Source: Paracoccaceae bacterium (GTDB lineage: Bacteria; Pseudomonadota; Alphaproteobacteria; Rhodobacterales; Rhodobacteraceae). Taken from it: DNA of 64,000 bases. Both the position numbers and the translations under genes were made by a program. Shown here in pieces: positions 52,475-60,972 of the stretch; position 1 is the first letter of the stretch, and every line of letters begins with the position of its first letter. The DNA is taken from the NCBI GenBank assembly GCA_022763485.1, contig JALEGX010000161.1:32213-96212 (forward strand). Direction: 5' to 3'. A model generated the notes under the pieces. It ran no database searches. It had not been told where the DNA came from and was given only the letters and a program-made list of their open reading frames with translations.

Positions 52475-53476
52475 TCAGACTGCGGCCAGCGCGTCCACCA
52501 GGCGGCCCGCGCCATGACGATACGGGTCAACGGTGGGCAGCCCCATGCGCTCTTCGACTTCGGCCAGATATTTGACGGCTTCGTCTTCGCTCAGGTGCTG
52601 CGTGTTCACCGAGATGCCAACAATCTGGCAGTCCTTGTTGGCCCGCTGCGCCAGCGGCAGAGCAACATCACGCAGCTCTTCCAAGGTCGGGACATCGTAT
52701 TCCGGCAGGCCGCGCATGTGGGTGCGGGTCGGCTCGTGGCACAGGATCAGCGCATCCGGCTGACCACCATGCACCAGTGCCATGGTCACACCCGAATAGG
52801 ACACGTGGAACAGGGAGCCCTGACCTTCGATCAGGTCCCAATGGTCATCGTCATTGTCTGGGGTCAGGTACTCGATAGACCCCGCCATGAAGTCAGCGAT
52901 GACCGCATCCAGCGGAACGCCATGACCGGTGATCAGGATGCCGGTCTGGCCAGTGGCGCGGAAGGTGGACTTCATGCCACGTTTCTGCATTTCGTTGTCC
53001 ATCGCCATGGCGGTGTACATCTTGCCGACCGAGCAATCGGTGCCGACAGCCAGACAACGTTTGCCAGTGCGGGGCTTACCGTTAGCAATCGGGTAGCCAA
53101 CGGTGGGCACGCGCACGTCGTGCAGGGTGCCGCCGTGGGTCTGTGCCGCCGCGACCAGATCGCCTTCGTCACGCAACAGGTTGTGCAGGCCGGACGCCAG
53201 ATCATAACCCATTTCCAGCGCTTCGATCAGCACTTCCTTCCACGCCTGGGAAATCACGCCGCCGCGGTTGGCAACCCCGATCACCAGGGTCTTGGCTCCG
53301 GCTTCCTTGGCTTCGGCAAGGGTCATGTCCTTCATGCCCAGATCGGCGCCGCAGCCGGGCAGACGCAACTGTCCAACCGCGTGATCGGGACGCCAGTCCC
53401 GGATGCCGATTGCCACTTTGGCGGCCAACATGTCGGGCGCATCGCCCAGGAACAAGAGATACGGGGTCTCGATCAT
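52475..53476 (-). CDS. dgcN: D-glutamate N-acetyltransferase DgcN (DUF1611 family)
   Basis: 333 aa from MIETPYLLFLGDAPD (ATG at 53476, AAGGA upstream). DUF1611 protein with an N-terminal Rossmann-like region and a P-loop-like motif VGTDCSVGKMYTA, then TGQTGILITGHGVPLDAVIADF. The family was long annotated as an NAD-dependent epimerase-like or P-loop protein; recent work on marine bacteria assigns DgcN as the D-glutamate N-acetyltransferase acting with DgcA. It is the first gene of the unit dgcN-dgcA-transaminase. Confidence 0.83.
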   Translation of the reverse strand: MIETPYLLFLGDAPDMLAAKVAIGIRDWRPDHAVGQLRLPGCGADLGMKDMTLAEAKEAGAKTLVIGVANRGGVISQAWKEVLIEALEMGYDLASGLHNLLRDEGDLVAAAQTHGGTLHDVRVPTVGYPIANGKPRTGKRCLAVGTDCSVGKMYTAMAMDNEMQKRGMKSTFRATGQTGILITGHGVPLDAVIADFMAGSIEYLTPDNDDDHWDLIEGQGSLFHVSYSGVTMALVHGGQPDALILCHEPTRTHMRGLPEYDVPTLEELRDVALPLAQRANKDCQIVGISVNTQHLSEDEAVKYLAEVEERMGLPTVDPYRHGAGRLVDALAAV

Positions 53477-53591
53477 TGCGCATTTCCTTCCCGAAAACTG
53501 ATTTCCTGACAGTTTTGACCGGATTGCGCGCAAGTTCCTTTCGAAGTTGCGTCAGAAAGGCTGACTTGGTGAAGAAATCGCCGCAGATTTC

Positions 53592-54863
53592 TCAACTAGT
53601 CGAAGAATCTCCCGCAAATTCGTCCGCGTTGCTCTGTTCCTCCTCCGCAATCCAAGATTCGGCCTGCAGAACGCCTGTTTGAGGCGCGCCAATGACGGCC
53701 ATCGCCTGCAGCGATCCGGTCTCTTCCGGGGCCTCCTGCTGGGTGCGCCGCAGAATTGCGATCAGCGCAACCATGACGCACAGCCCCCCGATCATCGCAA
53801 GGAAGCCCTTGCCGTCCGCGACGCTGACAAGGTTGGGACCGACAAGAATTCCCACGAATTGCCCCACATTCAGGATGAAGGCCATTGCGCCACTGGCCGG
53901 CACGATTTGCGACGGGCGCAGCTGGTCATTGGCGTGCGCGGTACAGACTGCATACATCGGCAGGCTGGCCCCGGCCAGAATGGCAAATCCGGCCACCAGC
54001 GCGGTGCGCGAGGAGTCAAGCAGCATCCAGCCGCAGGCACAGGCCCCGATCAGCGCCAGGCCCAGCAGGACCAGACGTCGGTCCGTCTTGTCGCTGATCC
54101 AGCCGACCGGATATTGAACCACCGCCCCGACGACCATCGCGACCACCAGAACGCCCGACGCTTCGGCAGCGCTCAGCCCCGCGTAGATCGCGTACAGCGG
54201 CAGCGTGATGAACCAAGCCGCCACGGCGATCGCGCTGACCATGTTGCCCAGCACCGCCATCGGGGACACGCGGTACAGTTTGCGCACCGGCATGCGGTCA
54301 GGCACTTCGTAGTCCGGCGCCTTGTTGCCCGACAAAAGCAGGGGCACGATGGACAGCGAAATCAGGATCGACACCGCGCCAAACAGCGCATTCCCGGTGG
54401 GGTCCGGCAGGGCAACCATGGCTGTGCCGATCGCCGGCCCCGCCATCCAGATCATGAAATAGAGCGACAGGATCTGCGCCCGGTTGCGGTTCTCCGATTT
54501 GGCCTGCAACCAGCTTTCGGTGATCACATACATGCCGGGATAACATACCCCCGCAAGGAAACGCATCGCCGACCAGGAATAGGGATCCGAGGTCAGAAGG
54601 TGCAGAATCGCCGCGATGGAGACCAGAGAGGCCAGGGCCGAAAAGGCCCGGATGTGCCCCACCCGTTCCACCATGCGCGGTGCGGTGGCGGTGCCCAGCA
54701 GGGCACCGGCCGGATAGGCCGCTTGCATGATGGAGATCGTGAAGTCGGTAAAGCCCAGATCGTTCCCGCGAATGGTAAGAAGCGTCGAAAGCAAGCCATT
54801 GGCAACCATCAACAACAACATGCCCAGGAACAGGGCCCAGTTTTCAAAAAGTGCGCGTTTCAT
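53592..54863 (-). CDS. MFS transporter
   Basis: 423 aa from MKRALFENWALFLGMLLLMV (ATG at 54863). Twelve transmembrane segments can be traced, with MFS signs such as PRMVERVGHIRAF after TM2 and GWISDKTDRRLVLLG after TM8. The C-terminal 45 residues are an acidic soluble tail ending in EEEQSNADEFAGDSSTS. It is upstream of dgcN on the same strand (115-bp gap), so transport linked to D-glutamate or another amino acid is possible, but it resembles YcaD-like drug or sugar efflux proteins in general form. Substrate unknown. Confidence 0.82.
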   Translation of the reverse strand: MKRALFENWALFLGMLLLMVANGLLSTLLTIRGNDLGFTDFTISIMQAAYPAGALLGTATAPRMVERVGHIRAFSALASLVSIAAILHLLTSDPYSWSAMRFLAGVCYPGMYVITESWLQAKSENRNRAQILSLYFMIWMAGPAIGTAMVALPDPTGNALFGAVSILISLSIVPLLLSGNKAPDYEVPDRMPVRKLYRVSPMAVLGNMVSAIAVAAWFITLPLYAIYAGLSAAEASGVLVVAMVVGAVVQYPVGWISDKTDRRLVLLGLALIGACACGWMLLDSSRTALVAGFAILAGASLPMYAVCTAHANDQLRPSQIVPASGAMAFILNVGQFVGILVGPNLVSVADGKGFLAMIGGLCVMVALIAILRRTQQEAPEETGSLQAMAVIGAPQTGVLQAESWIAEEEQSNADEFAGDSSTS

Positions 54864-54935
54864 GCCCCAGTAGTCGGAGCATTCCACACGCGTTTCTTGC
54901 CGCTTTGCGACAGCCGGAGTCGGTCGCGACCCGCC

Positions 54936-55313
54936 TTACTTGACCTTGGCTTTGTACCGGGTGCCCACAGCATTCACCAAGACCAGCTTGCCCTTGTTCA
55001 CCACATAGAGATCAAAGCGCGGTTCGCTGTAACCGATGCAACGTACACCATTTTTGTAGAACCGATAGGAGTCGGCGTCATAGGTCCGCCCGCCCCCGGA
55101 GTAGCGGTATTTGCCATTCGGCCGGTAGTGCTCAACGCCACCTGCGCTGAAGCGCACTTTTTTCCCGGGCAGCAGGCCCTGAAGGTACCCCGCGTCGACG
55201 CGCTGATCACCGCTGTAGATGTTCCAGTCGATCTTTGGGGGTTTTGCGGGGCAATCCGCCATCGTCTGCGTTGAAGCAAGGCACGCGAGCACAAGCGTCG
55301 CAACAAATTTCAT
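54936..55313 (-). CDS. Small secreted protein of unknown function
   Basis: 125 aa. A signal peptide is clear: MKF, hydrophobic VATLVLACLAS, and cleavage expected after TQTMA, leaving DCPAKPP as mature N-terminus. The mature part is rich in Tyr, Gly and Lys (YRPNGKYRYSGGGRTYDADSYRFYKNG), with two cysteines that could form one disulfide. It likely acts in the periplasm or outside. It is 72 bp upstream of the MFS gene on the same strand. I do not recognise a family. Confidence 0.7.
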   Translation of the reverse strand: MKFVATLVLACLASTQTMADCPAKPPKIDWNIYSGDQRVDAGYLQGLLPGKKVRFSAGGVEHYRPNGKYRYSGGGRTYDADSYRFYKNGVRCIGYSEPRFDLYVVNKGKLVLVNAVGTRYKAKVK

Positions 55314-55379
55314 GGCCTATTTCCTTGGTCTAAATGTCATTCTGAGGCAGCGCTGACGCCGCGTTGCAGCAACAAATTC

Positions 55380-55393
55380 TTTGCAGCTGCAAA
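55380..55393. promoter_or_regulatory. Palindrome TTTGCAGCTGCAAA upstream of mcl1
   Basis: A perfect 14-bp palindrome lies 79 bp before the mcl1 ATG, with further TTGCAGC half-sites at about 55364 and 55400. As remembered, PccR/RamB-type regulators of acyl-CoA assimilation in Rhodobacteraceae bind TTTGCAAA-like repeats, so this could be an operator for mcl1. Confidence 0.45.
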
Positions 55394-55471
55394 ATACCCT
55401 TGCAGCGGTACGTGTAATTTCATAACCCAATGACTGAACCAGACGCAATATAGTTACCCGAAGGAACAGAC

Positions 55472-56431
55472 ATGAGCTTTCGCATTCAGCCCGCCGCACC
55501 GGCCCGCCCCAACCGCTGCCAACTTTTCGGGCCCGGCTCGCGCCCTGCGATCTTCGAAAAGATGGCCGCCAGCGCTGCGGACGTGATCAACCTTGACCTG
55601 GAAGATTCGGTTGCGCCGTCCGACAAGGACGAAGCCCGCGCCAACATCATTGCCGCGCTGAACGACGTGGATTGGGGCAACAAATACATGTCCGTGCGCA
55701 TCAACGGCCTGGACACGCCCTATTGGTATCGCGACGTGGTGGACCTGTTGGAGCAGGCCAGCGAGCGTCTGGACCAGATCATGATCCCCAAGGTCGGCTG
55801 CGCTGAAGACGTCTATGCCGTGGATGCGCTGGTCACCGCGATCGAAGCCGCCAAGGGCCGCAGCAAAAAGATCAGCTTTGAGGTCATCATCGAAAGCGCC
55901 GCAGGCATCGCCCACGCGGAAGAAATCGCCATGTCCTCGCCCCGTCTGCAGGCCATGAGCCTTGGCGCGGCAGACTTTGCCGCGTCGATGGGTATGCAGA
56001 CAACCGGCATCGGTGGCACGCAGGAAAACTACTACATGCAGCGCGGCGACCAGCAGTACTGGTCCGATCCTTGGCACTGGGCCCAGGCCAAGATCGTTGC
56101 CGCTTGCCGCACCCACGGCGTTCTGCCCGTGGATGGTCCGTTCGGGGACTTCTCCGACGACGCGGGCTTTGTTGCGCAGGCACGCCGCTCGGCGACGCTG
56201 GGCATGGTTGGCAAGTGGGCCATCCACCCCAAGCAGATTGCGCTGGCAAATGACGTCTTCACCCCGTCGGACGAGCAGGTTCAGGAAGCCCGCGAGATCC
56301 TTGCGGCGATGGAACAGGCCAAGGCCAACGGCGAAGGCGCGACCGTCTACAAAGGTCGACTGGTGGACATCGCATCCATCAAGCAGGCGGAAGTTATCGT
56401 CGCGCAGGCGGAACTGATCGCAGGCAACTGA
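55472..56431 (+). CDS. mcl1: L-malyl-CoA / beta-methylmalyl-CoA lyase
   Basis: 319 aa CitE-type lyase, near the size of Rhodobacter capsulatus Mcl1 and matching my memory of it over most of its length. MSFRIQPAAPARPNRCQLFGPGSRPAIFEKMAASAADVI at the start, FEVIIESAAGIAHAEEIA with a metal-binding glutamate, and MGMQTTGIGGTQENYYM. It cleaves malyl-CoA and beta-methylmalyl-CoA to acetyl- or propionyl-CoA plus glyoxylate in the ethylmalonyl-CoA pathway. That pathway would also assimilate the acetyl-CoA released from carnitine. It has a good terminator and a long upstream region with TTGCAG repeats. Confidence 0.95.
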   Translation: MSFRIQPAAPARPNRCQLFGPGSRPAIFEKMAASAADVINLDLEDSVAPSDKDEARANIIAALNDVDWGNKYMSVRINGLDTPYWYRDVVDLLEQASERLDQIMIPKVGCAEDVYAVDALVTAIEAAKGRSKKISFEVIIESAAGIAHAEEIAMSSPRLQAMSLGAADFAASMGMQTTGIGGTQENYYMQRGDQQYWSDPWHWAQAKIVAACRTHGVLPVDGPFGDFSDDAGFVAQARRSATLGMVGKWAIHPKQIALANDVFTPSDEQVQEAREILAAMEQAKANGEGATVYKGRLVDIASIKQAEVIVAQAELIAGN

Positions 56432-56455
56432 CGCGCCCGATACCGTATTGATCCT

Positions 56456-56485
56456 GAGGGCGTCCAATGGGCGCCCTCTTTTGTT
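56456..56485 (+). terminator. Terminator after mcl1
   Basis: A 7-bp stem GAGGGCG/CGCCCTC with a 9-nt loop, followed by TTTTGTT. It ends 13 bp before the next ATG, so the following gene may depend on readthrough or a promoter inside mcl1. Confidence 0.7.
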
Positions 56486-56498
56486 ATAAGGCCACACC

Positions 56499-57107
56499 AT
56501 GACCCATCCGACCCTGTTGCATACAGCGCACGTTCACTGCGCCACCTTTGATGCCCTGTCCCCGGACCGGGACCTCACCCATCTGGTGCGTGTCGACTGG
56601 CTGGAGCGCGCCCAGACCGGGATCGACGAGACTTTGCGTCAGGAAATCACCGCGGCGGTTCAGGCGGCCGATGGCCCCGTGCTCTGCACCTGCACGACGC
56701 TGGGTGAAACCGCCGAAGCCGCAGGGGCCTTGCGGATTGACGCGCCGATGATGGCCGAAGCGGCGCGGCTTGGTGGGCCGGTGCTGATGGCCTATTGCCT
56801 CGACAGCACCCGCGCGGCGTCGCTGGACCTGTTGAGGCGGGCCTTTGGCGACACAGATCCGCAGGAACAGTTGCTGGATCTTTCCGAACATTGGCCACTG
56901 TTCATCGAGGGCAAGATCGAAGAGTTCACCCATGCCATTGCCGCCGACATCCACGCGGCTCTGAAAACGGGGACCTTTGGGTGCGTGGTCATTGCACAGG
57001 CTTCGATGGCCGGGGCCAGCACTCCGCTCAGATCCCTGACGGAGGTCCCAATCCTGACCTCACCGGATCTGGCGCTGCGGGCATTGCTGGAGAGGGCCGC
57101 CGTTTAA
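56499..57107 (+). CDS. Asp/Glu racemase-superfamily-like protein
   Basis: 202 aa. The first catalytic cysteine region of the aspartate/glutamate/hydantoin racemase superfamily is seen as VLCTCTTLGE (about 60-69). The second one, usually a cysteine in a CAGM or CTHF context, appears as VVIAQASMAGAS, where no cysteine follows the valines. The protein may therefore be a lyase or isomerase-like relative rather than a racemase. It directly follows mcl1 and its terminator; the substrate is unknown. Confidence 0.7.
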   Translation: MTHPTLLHTAHVHCATFDALSPDRDLTHLVRVDWLERAQTGIDETLRQEITAAVQAADGPVLCTCTTLGETAEAAGALRIDAPMMAEAARLGGPVLMAYCLDSTRAASLDLLRRAFGDTDPQEQLLDLSEHWPLFIEGKIEEFTHAIAADIHAALKTGTFGCVVIAQASMAGASTPLRSLTEVPILTSPDLALRALLERAAV

Positions 57108-57556
57108 CTGCGCTGATCCTTGGGCGACCCCATCACCACGTATGAGGTGATGGCATTCACATGCGGCGCGGTGCCAAGGACGTCCGTGTGGAACCGTTTG
57201 TAGCTGGGCAGATCCGCGCATTCGACCCGCATCAGATATTCGATCGTACCGGTGATATTGTGGCATTCCACCACCTCTGGTGCGATCTGCATGGCCCGTT
57301 CAAACGCCTCTTGTGCCGCCTTCGAATGTTCATTCAGGCCGACGCCGATATAGGTCACAAAGCCAACACCCATCGCCTGCGGGTCCAGAACGGCGCGATA
57401 GCCCCGGATCACCCCCTGCCGTTCCAGTTCCTGCACCCGGCGCAAACACGCCGAAGGCGACAGGCCGATCCGCTCTGCCAGCTCAAGGTTAGAGATCCGG
57501 CCATTCGCCGTCAGCTCACGCAATATCTGCTGATTGATGATATCATTCTTGGTCAT
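57104..57556 (-). CDS. Lrp/AsnC-family regulator
   Basis: 150 aa from MTKNDIINQQILRELTANGRISNLELAERIGLS (ATG at 57556); the frame is open to 57958 but that part overlaps the divergent LysE gene. N-terminal HTH (NLELAERIGLSPSACLRRVQELE) and a C-terminal RAM domain (GFVTYIGVGLNEHSKAAQEAFERA; ITGTIEYLMRVECADLPSYKRF). It is divergent from a LysE-family exporter across 72 bp, the classic arrangement for an amino acid-sensing regulator. Its stop overlaps the end of the convergent racemase-like gene by 4 bp. Confidence 0.93.
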   Translation of the reverse strand: MTKNDIINQQILRELTANGRISNLELAERIGLSPSACLRRVQELERQGVIRGYRAVLDPQAMGVGFVTYIGVGLNEHSKAAQEAFERAMQIAPEVVECHNITGTIEYLMRVECADLPSYKRFHTDVLGTAPHVNAITSYVVMGSPKDQRS

Positions 57557-57628
57557 TGATTGTGAAATTACCCCCAATCCACGCGATAACGCAATTTCAT
57601 TTGGCTCAAGATCGAACATGATTGCGCC

Positions 57629-58216
57629 ATGACTTACGAAGTACTCAGCGCCTTGATCCTCTTTGCCTTTGTCTCGTCCATCACGCCGGGACCAAACAAC
57701 CTGATGCTGATGGCGTCGGGGGCCAACTTCGGTTTTCTGCGCACCGTGCCGCACATGCTGGGCATCGGGCTGGGTTTTACGTTCATGGTGCTGATGGTCG
57801 GTGCCGGGTTGATGCAGGTGTTCGAAGCGATCCCTGCCAGCCATACGGTATTGAAAGTTCTGTCGATCGCCTATCTGCTCTACCTCGCCTGGAAGATCGG
57901 CAACTCTTCTCCCGTGGCCGACCAGGCGACCACAGGAACCCCCATGACTTTCCTGCAAGCGGCGGCTTTTCAGTGGGTCAATCCCAAGGCCTGGACCATG
58001 GCGCTGACCGCGATCTCCGTTTACGCGCCGGATCGGACCGGCTGGACCATCGTGCTGGTCGCCGCCACGTTCGGGGCGGTGAACCTGCCCTGCGTCAGCT
58101 CCTGGACAGTGATCGGCCAGCAGATGGCGAAGCTGCTGAAAAGTCCGCGCCGCCTGATCGCGTTCAACTGGACCATGGCGGCGCTTCTGGTGCTGTCGAT
58201 CATCCCGACGCTGTAA
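57629..58216 (+). CDS. LysE/RhtB-family amino acid exporter
   Basis: 195 aa inner membrane protein with about six hydrophobic segments and the family start SSITPGPNNLMLMASG (16-31). FQWVNPKAWTMALTA lies in the middle as usual. It exports an amino acid or a derivative by proton exchange. The divergent Lrp-family gene is its likely regulator. Confidence 0.9.
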   Translation: MTYEVLSALILFAFVSSITPGPNNLMLMASGANFGFLRTVPHMLGIGLGFTFMVLMVGAGLMQVFEAIPASHTVLKVLSIAYLLYLAWKIGNSSPVADQATTGTPMTFLQAAAFQWVNPKAWTMALTAISVYAPDRTGWTIVLVAATFGAVNLPCVSSWTVIGQQMAKLLKSPRRLIAFNWTMAALLVLSIIPTL

Positions 58217-58233
58217 TCCGGTGTCCGGACCGA

Positions 58234-59070
58234 TCAGCCTTTCAACGGCAGGCAGATTTCAGTGATCAGATCCTCGGGCGCCGTGTCCATCGGAGAGTTC
58301 AGATAAAGCTCGTAACAAGGCGCGTCAGCGGGCTCTTCACCAGATTCGGGCAGCCAATTGCCAAAAAGCGCAGTATAGGCCGCCTCCAACCCCGAATACG
58401 GCCCCTTGTAAGTAACCACCGCAGTTTTGCCGCCTGTCAGCTCATGGGCCACCATTCCATCGGGCACTTCGGAGCCACGGAATTCACAGCCCGCAAAACT
58501 GCGCAGATCAGCCTCGGCAACCTCTTCGGGATTGTCGAAATAGATCGCGATCCCCTGCCCCAGATCCGGCCACAGATTGCGGGTCTGCGCCAGCGCGGCA
58601 AACTGCTCGAAACTGCGTCCGATCTCATGAAAGGCGCCGGTATGGGTCAGGCCGATGAAACGGCGGGCGGGTTCGGTTCGTGTCGTGGTGGGATACATCG
58701 GATGCTCTCCTATCCTGAGGGGGCGACCGGGCGGAAACAGGCGACCACTTTTGCGAAACGCTGATGGCGTCGCGCCATAGGCATCCGCAAAAGCCCGCGA
58801 GAAGGCATTGAGCGAGGCATAACCCGCCTTCTTCGCGATCTCCTCCAAAGACATATCTTTCCGCACCAGCCACACCGACGCCCGATGCAGCCGCATCCGA
58901 CGCACGGCCTGTGCGCAGGTTTCCCCGGTGACCGCGCGAAATACGCGATGCCAGTGAAAGCGCGACATCGCCGCGACATCCGCAAGCGCATCAAGCGACA
59001 GATCGCCATCAGGATTGTCGTGGATATACTCCAGCACGCGCATGATACGGTCTTCGTACCGCAAGGCCAT
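58234..59070 (-). CDS. AraC-family regulator with GyrI-like effector domain
   Basis: 278 aa. N-terminal AraC HTH pair (about 8-105; LSLDALADVAAMSRFHWHRVFRAVTG and SLEEIAKKAGYASLNAFSRAFADAYG) and a C-terminal GyrI-like small-molecule-binding domain (about 125-278; KTAVVTYKGPYSGLEAAYTALFGNWLPESG, YELYLNSP). Rob and SbmC-like regulators share this form and respond to drugs or amphipathic compounds. It is convergent with the LysE gene (17-bp gap) and divergent from accA. Confidence 0.9.
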   Translation of the reverse strand: MALRYEDRIMRVLEYIHDNPDGDLSLDALADVAAMSRFHWHRVFRAVTGETCAQAVRRMRLHRASVWLVRKDMSLEEIAKKAGYASLNAFSRAFADAYGATPSAFRKSGRLFPPGRPLRIGEHPMYPTTTRTEPARRFIGLTHTGAFHEIGRSFEQFAALAQTRNLWPDLGQGIAIYFDNPEEVAEADLRSFAGCEFRGSEVPDGMVAHELTGGKTAVVTYKGPYSGLEAAYTALFGNWLPESGEEPADAPCYELYLNSPMDTAPEDLITEICLPLKG

Positions 59071-59197
59071 TGGATCCCCTTTCGTGATTGCCTTCGCTTC
59101 TCAAGAGCTCTCATGATTTGATCCCACAAATCTTGCTGAGTTGCATCTGCGGTCACTTGAGGCCATATAGCGATCAAACCGCTTTGTGTGAGACGCC

Positions 59198-60160
59198 ATG
59201 ACCCAGTATCTGGATTTCGAGAAACCCTTGGCAGAAATCGAAGGCAAGGCAGAGGAGCTGCGTGCCCTCGCCCGCGCCAACGAAGAGATGGATGTCACCA
59301 ATGAAGCCGCCGCGCTGGACGTAAAAGCCGCGCAGCTGCTTGAAGATCTCTACAAGGATCTGACGCCGTGGCGGAAATGCCAGGTGGCCCGCCATCCCGA
59401 ACGGCCGCACTGCAAGGACTACATCGACGCCCTGTTCCAGGAATACACCCCGCTGGCAGGGGACCGGAACTTTGCCGATGACCACGCTGTCATGGGGGGG
59501 CTGGCCCGGTTCAACGACATTCCCGTCATGGTCATCGGTCATGAAAAAGGCAGCGACACCAAGTCCCGAATCGAACGGAACTTCGGCATGGCGCGCCCCG
59601 AAGGGTACCGCAAGGCGATCCGCCTGATGCAGATGGCCGGCAAATTCGGCCTGCCCGTCATTACGCTTGTCGACACGCCCGGCGCCTATCCCGGCAAGGG
59701 CGCCGAAGAGCGCGGCCAGTCCGAAGCGATCGCGCGCGCGACCGAGGCCTGCCTGCAGATCGGCGTCCCGCTGATCTCGGTTGTCATCGGCGAAGGCGGC
59801 TCCGGCGGTGCCGTTGCTTTTGCAACCGCCAACCGTGTGGTCATGCTGGAGCATTCGATCTATTCGGTCATCTCGCCCGAAGGCTGCGCGTCGATCCTGT
59901 GGAAAGACGCCGAAAAGATGCGCGAAGCCGCCGAGGCCCTGCGCCTGACGGCCGCCAACCTGCTGGATCTGGGCGTGATCGACCACATCGTGTCCGAGCC
60001 TCTGGGCGGTGCGCATCGCGACGCCACCGGGACCATTGCCTCGGTTGGTCGTGCGATCCAGACGATGCTGGACGACCTGGGTGATCTGGCTCCGGAAGAG
60101 CTGGTTCAGAACCGTCGTCAGAAGTTCCTGAGCATGGGATCCAAGGGCCTCGCGGCCTGA
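59198..60160 (+). CDS. accA: Acetyl-CoA carboxylase carboxyltransferase subunit alpha
   Basis: 320 aa, normal length. [22 protein letters not shown] is the family start; crotonase-like carboxyltransferase core with [21 protein letters not shown] and [14 protein letters not shown]. With AccD it transfers carboxybiotin CO2 to acetyl-CoA, the first step of fatty acid synthesis. Monocistronic here, followed by a stem-loop and tRNA-Val. Confidence 0.97.
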   Translation: MTQYLDFEKPLAEIEGKAEELRALARANEEMDVTNEAAALDVKAAQLLEDLYKDLTPWRKCQVARHPERPHCKDYIDALFQEYTPLAGDRNFADDHAVMGGLARFNDIPVMVIGHEKGSDTKSRIERNFGMARPEGYRKAIRLMQMAGKFGLPVITLVDTPGAYPGKGAEERGQSEAIARATEACLQIGVPLISVVIGEGGSGGAVAFATANRVVMLEHSIYSVISPEGCASILWKDAEKMREAAEALRLTAANLLDLGVIDHIVSEPLGGAHRDATGTIASVGRAIQTMLDDLGDLAPEELVQNRRQKFLSMGSKGLAA

Positions 60161-60174
60161 TCTCACAAAACGTC

Positions 60175-60201
60175 GGAATGGCAGAGTTTTTTTGCCATTC
60201 C
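60175..60201 (+). terminator. Stem-loop after accA
   Basis: A 9-bp stem GGAATGGCA/TGCCATTCC with a T-rich 9-nt loop lies 15 bp past the accA stop. The T-run is in the loop rather than after the stem. Confidence 0.5.
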
Positions 60202-60242
60202 CTCTTGCAACGGCTGCGGCGCTTGGATACATCCGCCGTCAC

Positions 60243-60318
<76 letters not shown>

Positions 60319-60972
60319 TTCCTCCTTGAAAACGCAAAGAAATCCCTGACGATTTTCTTCGTCCTATTTCGGCCTCCCAATCCAAGATGGATGGTTCCCA
60401 ATTTCAGGGATCAAAGGCAGAGTTTCGTTGTCATGTGTTCCGACTTGGCACGCCATGCATGGTGCTTATGGGAACCGAACAACCAAAGGAGTTAAAGCGG
60501 CTTCCGAAGGAGAATGACCGGCTGCGTCGTGCCGCGTCACGGCGCGGGCGCGGATCGGGTAAGCAACCAGCGGGCCGCAGTGGAATACGGGCCACGTTCA
60601 GTTCATTGCCTGATAGGGGGGTGTTTTGAATTCGCGCAGTATTTCTGCTCTATTTCATGAATTCATTGAAAACCAAACTTGTAAAGGCGCCTCTTTTCCC
60701 CGCCACTTACCCCCAGAAATCTCATCAGTGCTTAATGGTCATGGCTTGCCGGTGCATCGAGCGCGTCAGCGTCAAACGTCCGCGCGACAAATTGGGGTCA
60801 AAAACAATGGCGACAATTCCTAATTAAGTACAGGCAGACGCTGATCACGGCACAGTCTTGATCTAAAACAACTCTTTCCGCTGAAATTCGCGATAGACGG
60901 GAGTTTCAGAGCCCGTAGACTAAGTCGCAACAAATCACTTTCAAAAATTGACATTAGATAGAAAGCAGAACG
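60319..60972. other. Low-coding, AT-richer region after tRNA-Val
   Basis: About 650 bp with lower GC than its surroundings and no complete gene. Apart from the IS3-type orfA remnant (listed separately), short open frames such as 60626-60823 look random. No repeat of the tRNA 3' end was found inside the window. The stretch ends in the weak ribosome binding region of the RTX gene. Confidence 0.6.
60468..60545 (+). pseudogene. IS3-family transposase OrfA remnant
   Basis: The frame reads EQPKELKRLPKENDRLRRAAS, which fits the C-terminal coiled coil of IS3/IS407-type OrfA proteins (pattern KELKRLxKENxRLRRAVSDLTLDK). The match breaks off after about 25 residues, and no HTH, OrfB or terminal repeat remains. 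It marks a past insertion downstream of tRNA-Val. Confidence 0.55.

Noticed and set aside
60626..60823. 65-codon open frame after tRNA-Val
   Set aside because: No ribosome binding site, no motif, and it lies in an AT-rich scar region, so a chance frame is more likely.
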